NCBI RefSeq assembly: GCF_036014195.1
Contig: NZ_CP107918.1
Span: 2,294,001 to 2,358,000, forward strand
DNA length: 64,000 nt
Source of the DNA: Streptomyces sp. NBC_00442
GTDB lineage: Bacteria; Actinomycetota; Actinomycetes; Streptomycetales; Streptomycetaceae
Direction of reading: 5' to 3'
In this document: one piece after another, positions 62,121 to 64,000 of the stretch
Layout of the letters: the number at the start of each line of letters is the position of its first letter
Numbering within the stretch: position 1 is the first letter of the stretch
Position numbers and translations under genes: made by a program
The notes under the pieces: generated by a model
The model's input: the letters and a program-made list of their open reading frames with translations, nothing else
Database searches by the model: none
What the model was told of the DNA's origin: nothing

Positions 62121-63443
62121 GTGACCGCAGTCGATACCGTAACCGGCATCCCGGGCCCGGCCGATGACTCCTACCTGGGAAATCTGCACGCCTTCTCCAG
62201 CGACCCGCTCGCATTCCTCACCCGGTGCGCCCGCGACTACGGGGACGTGGTGCGGCTCGGCGACCACAATGTACTTCTGACTGGCCCCGAACTCGTCGAG
62301 CGGATGCTGGTGGACCGGAATGGAGTATTCAGTAAGAAAGGAATTGAGGATTCCGGGAGAGCGGCCCGCGGAAGGGGTTTTCCGCGGGCCATGATGAACA
62401 GCGACGGAGCGGACTGGAAAGCGAAACGGCAGCGTATGCAGCCCGCGTTCGGCCGCACGCTCGCGGTGAAGGCGGCCGGACTCGTCGACGCACAGGGCGA
62501 ACGCATGCTGGCCGGATGGCGGCCCGGCGAGCGGCGCGATCTGCACGGCGACGTCTCGGTGCTGATCCTGCGCCTGGTCACGCAGCTGATGTTCGGCGAC
62601 GAGTTCACCGACCAGGACGCGGCCCTGGTCTCCCGGCTGGTCCGCCCGATCATGGAGCTGTCCACCTCGCCGCTGCTGCTGCCCGACTGGATACCCACCC
62701 CGCGCCATCTGCGGCTCAGGCGCGGCCTGCGCGACATGGACCGGCTCCTGCGCCGGCTCACCGGGAATCCGGCCGCCGTCGACGCGGAGCGCGCCCCCGT
62801 GCTGCACGCCCTCGTCACCGGCACCCCCGCGCCCTCCCCCGCGGAGCTGCGCGACGAGCTGGCGACGCTCGTCCTGTCGGCGTTCGAGACGTCCAACGAC
62901 GCGGTGGTGTGGACGAGTGTGCTGCTCGCCCGGCATCCCGAGGCCGCGCTGCGGGTACGCGACGAGGCCGTCGCCGCGTTCGCCTCCACCCCGCCCGGCC
63001 TGGCCCGGATGGAGCAACTGCCCTATACCAGCGCGGTGGTTCGCGAGTCGCTGCGCCTGTACTCGCCGGCCTGGATGACGAGCCGCGACTCGACGGCCGA
63101 CCTGGAGTTCGGCGGCTTCACCGTGCCGGCCGGCACCACCGTGACGGTGAGCCAGTGGGTCAACCACCGCGACCCCCGGCACTGGGAGCGCGCCGGGGAA
63201 TTCGACCCGGAGCGCTGGCTGGAGGGCGGCGCCAGGAAGATGCCGCGCGGCTCCTACTTCCCGTTCGGGCTCGGCGCGCGGGCCTGCATCGGCGCCTCGC
63301 TCGCCACCACCGAGATCGTGCACATCGTGGCCGACATCTGGCGCCGCCACCGCCTTGAGCTCGTCGACCCCGAAGGCATCACCCCGCGCCCGGCGCTCGC
63401 CCTCCAGCCGATGGGCGTGCGGGTCGTACCGCGCGCGTGGTGA
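62121..63443 (+). CDS. Cytochrome P450, probable tyrosine cross-linking enzyme of the RiPP
   Basis: 440 residues from GTG 62121 (VTAVDTVTGIPGP; GAGG five bases upstream). Heme ligand Cys389 in FPFGLGARACIG, I-helix AFETSNDAVVW with Thr257, and ExxR Glu309/Arg312 in ESLRLYSPAW are all intact, so it should be active. It lies 104 bases after the precursor gene and is the only enzyme of the cassette. In cittilin, biarylitide and atropopeptide pathways such P450s form C-C and C-O bonds between aromatic side chains; two cross-links among the three core tyrosines are predicted here. Redox partners must come from elsewhere; the ferredoxin at 41294 is a possible but unproven donor. A frame start at 62043 would run through the hairpin and is rejected. 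Confidence 0.9.
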   Translation: MTAVDTVTGIPGPADDSYLGNLHAFSSDPLAFLTRCARDYGDVVRLGDHNVLLTGPELVERMLVDRNGVFSKKGIEDSGRAARGRGFPRAMMNSDGADWKAKRQRMQPAFGRTLAVKAAGLVDAQGERMLAGWRPGERRDLHGDVSVLILRLVTQLMFGDEFTDQDAALVSRLVRPIMELSTSPLLLPDWIPTPRHLRLRRGLRDMDRLLRRLTGNPAAVDAERAPVLHALVTGTPAPSPAELRDELATLVLSAFETSNDAVVWTSVLLARHPEAALRVRDEAVAAFASTPPGLARMEQLPYTSAVVRESLRLYSPAWMTSRDSTADLEFGGFTVPAGTTVTVSQWVNHRDPRHWERAGEFDPERWLEGGARKMPRGSYFPFGLGARACIGASLATTEIVHIVADIWRRHRLELVDPEGITPRPALALQPMGVRVVPRAW

Positions 63444-63477
63444 CCGGGACCCGTACCCGAAGGCCCACTCCGCGGGC

Positions 63478-64000
63478 TCACTCCGTCGGCGGGACCACGC
63501 GCTTCTCCTCCGCGAAGTGGCAGGCGGAGGGGTGGTGGGCCGGGCCCTCGGTCATCCGGAACTCGGCCGGCACCGCGAGCAGCGGCACTTCCTGCGCGCA
63601 CCGCTCGCGCGCCTTCCAGCAGCGGGTGCGGAAGCGGCAGCCGGACGGCGGGTTGGCGGGCGAGGGCACGTCACCGGTCAGGATGATCCGTTCGCGGCGC
63701 TCGCGCGCGGCGGGATCGGGGACCGGCACCGCGGAGAGCAGCGCCTGGGTGTAGGGGTGCGTCGGGTGCTCGTAGATCTCCTCGTCCCGGCCGATCTCCA
63801 CGATCCGGCCCAGGTACATCACGCCGACCCGGTCGGAGATGTGCCGGACGATCGACAGGTCGTGTGCGATGAAGACGTAGGAGAGCGAGAACTCGCTCTG
63901 GAGGCGGTCGAGCAGGTTCACCACCTGGGCCTGCACCGACACGTCGAGCGCCGAGACCGGCTCGTCCGCCACGATGATCTCGGGCTGGAGCGCCAGCCCC
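63478..64000 (-). CDS. Oligopeptide ABC transporter ATPase, 5' end beyond the window
   Basis: Only the C-terminal ~173 residues are present; the frame is open to the right edge ([19 protein letters not shown], Walker B). The H-loop [10 protein letters not shown] and oligo_HPY tail [18 protein letters not shown] follow. It is a DppF/OppF-like ATPase, very like the one at 60539, and belongs to a second importer whose other genes lie beyond the window. Convergent with the P450 gene, 34 bases apart. Confidence 0.9.
   Translation of the reverse strand, partial: GLALQPEIIVADEPVSALDVSVQAQVVNLLDRLQSEFSLSYVFIAHDLSIVRHISDRVGVMYLGRIVEIGRDEEIYEHPTHPYTQALLSAVPVPDPAARERRERIILTGDVPSPANPPSGCRFRTRCWKARERCAQEVPLLAVPAEFRMTEGPAHHPSACHFAEEKRVVPPTE

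Noticed and set aside
1..64000. tRNA genes, CRISPR arrays, insertion sequences and attachment sites.
   Set aside because: None seen: no cloverleaf-like segments, regularly spaced unique spacers, transposase or integrase genes, or tRNA-end duplications were recognised by eye.

Overview
The window is chromosomal DNA of a high-GC actinomycete, almost certainly Streptomyces. Coding third positions are nearly all G or C, GTG/TTG starts are frequent, genes are separated by perfect GC-rich hairpins, and several gaps carry a G/C-rich dispersed repeat common in Streptomyces. No tRNA, rRNA, CRISPR array, insertion sequence or prophage was found. Protein calls come from reading motifs; no database search was run.

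Layout. 1-9.4 kb: a TetR regulator cut by the left edge, a DUF3107 protein, a ferritin-like protein divergent from a DEAD-box RNA helicase with a repetitive basic tail, a repeat-filled gap, a methyltransferase, a NarL-type two-component pair and an alpha/beta hydrolase. 9.5-19.3 kb: an MmyB-like regulator, an MBL-fold hydrolase, a carboxylesterase, a NYN nuclease-like protein, a 50-residue small gene, MarC, a PHP phosphoesterase, an MFS exporter and a SUFU-domain protein. 19.7-41.6 kb is a housekeeping block: corA, EamA, lipoprotein, MgtE-N/CBS protein, DUF1003 protein, mrp, tatB, htrA, anti-sigma, ECF sigma, O-methyltransferase, DUF3117, enoyl-CoA hydratase, tag, DivIVA-like protein, folP, LOG protein, dapE, dapC, ferredoxin. 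With mshB at 52 kb, its content and order resemble what I recall of the Mycobacterium tuberculosis Rv1170-Rv1239c region, so it looks like ancestral actinobacterial core. 41.7-55.2 kb: GNAT, SirB1-like and C39-like proteins, a DUF11 secreted protein, a DesK/DesR-ABC exporter operon, a large cell-wall-associated membrane protein, mshB with small membrane proteins, and an S9 peptidase. 55.5-61.7 kb: a complete oligopeptide/dipeptide ABC importer operon. 61.8-63.4 kb: a two-gene RiPP cassette. 63.5-64 kb: the 3' part of another oligopeptide ABC ATPase on the minus strand.

The most interesting locus is 61843-63443. A 27-codon gene (61933-62016) has its own promoter and ribosome binding site. It encodes a basic 22-23-residue leader ending in the core Tyr-Ile-Tyr-Tyr, and it is followed by a cytochrome P450 (62121-63443) with a strong hairpin between them. 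YIYY is the core of cittilin/RP-66453, bicyclic peptides whose tyrosines are cross-linked by a P450. The locus is therefore read as a minimal cittilin-type cluster without an adjacent methyltransferase, lying between oligopeptide ABC transporter genes.

How genes work together: sigma factor/anti-sigma/HtrA/TatB form a cell-envelope stress unit. dapE and dapC serve diaminopimelate/lysine synthesis. mshB serves mycothiol synthesis. CorA and the MgtE-N/DUF1003 pair suggest magnesium handling. The opp-type operon imports peptides, and the RiPP cassette probably makes a cross-linked tetrapeptide.
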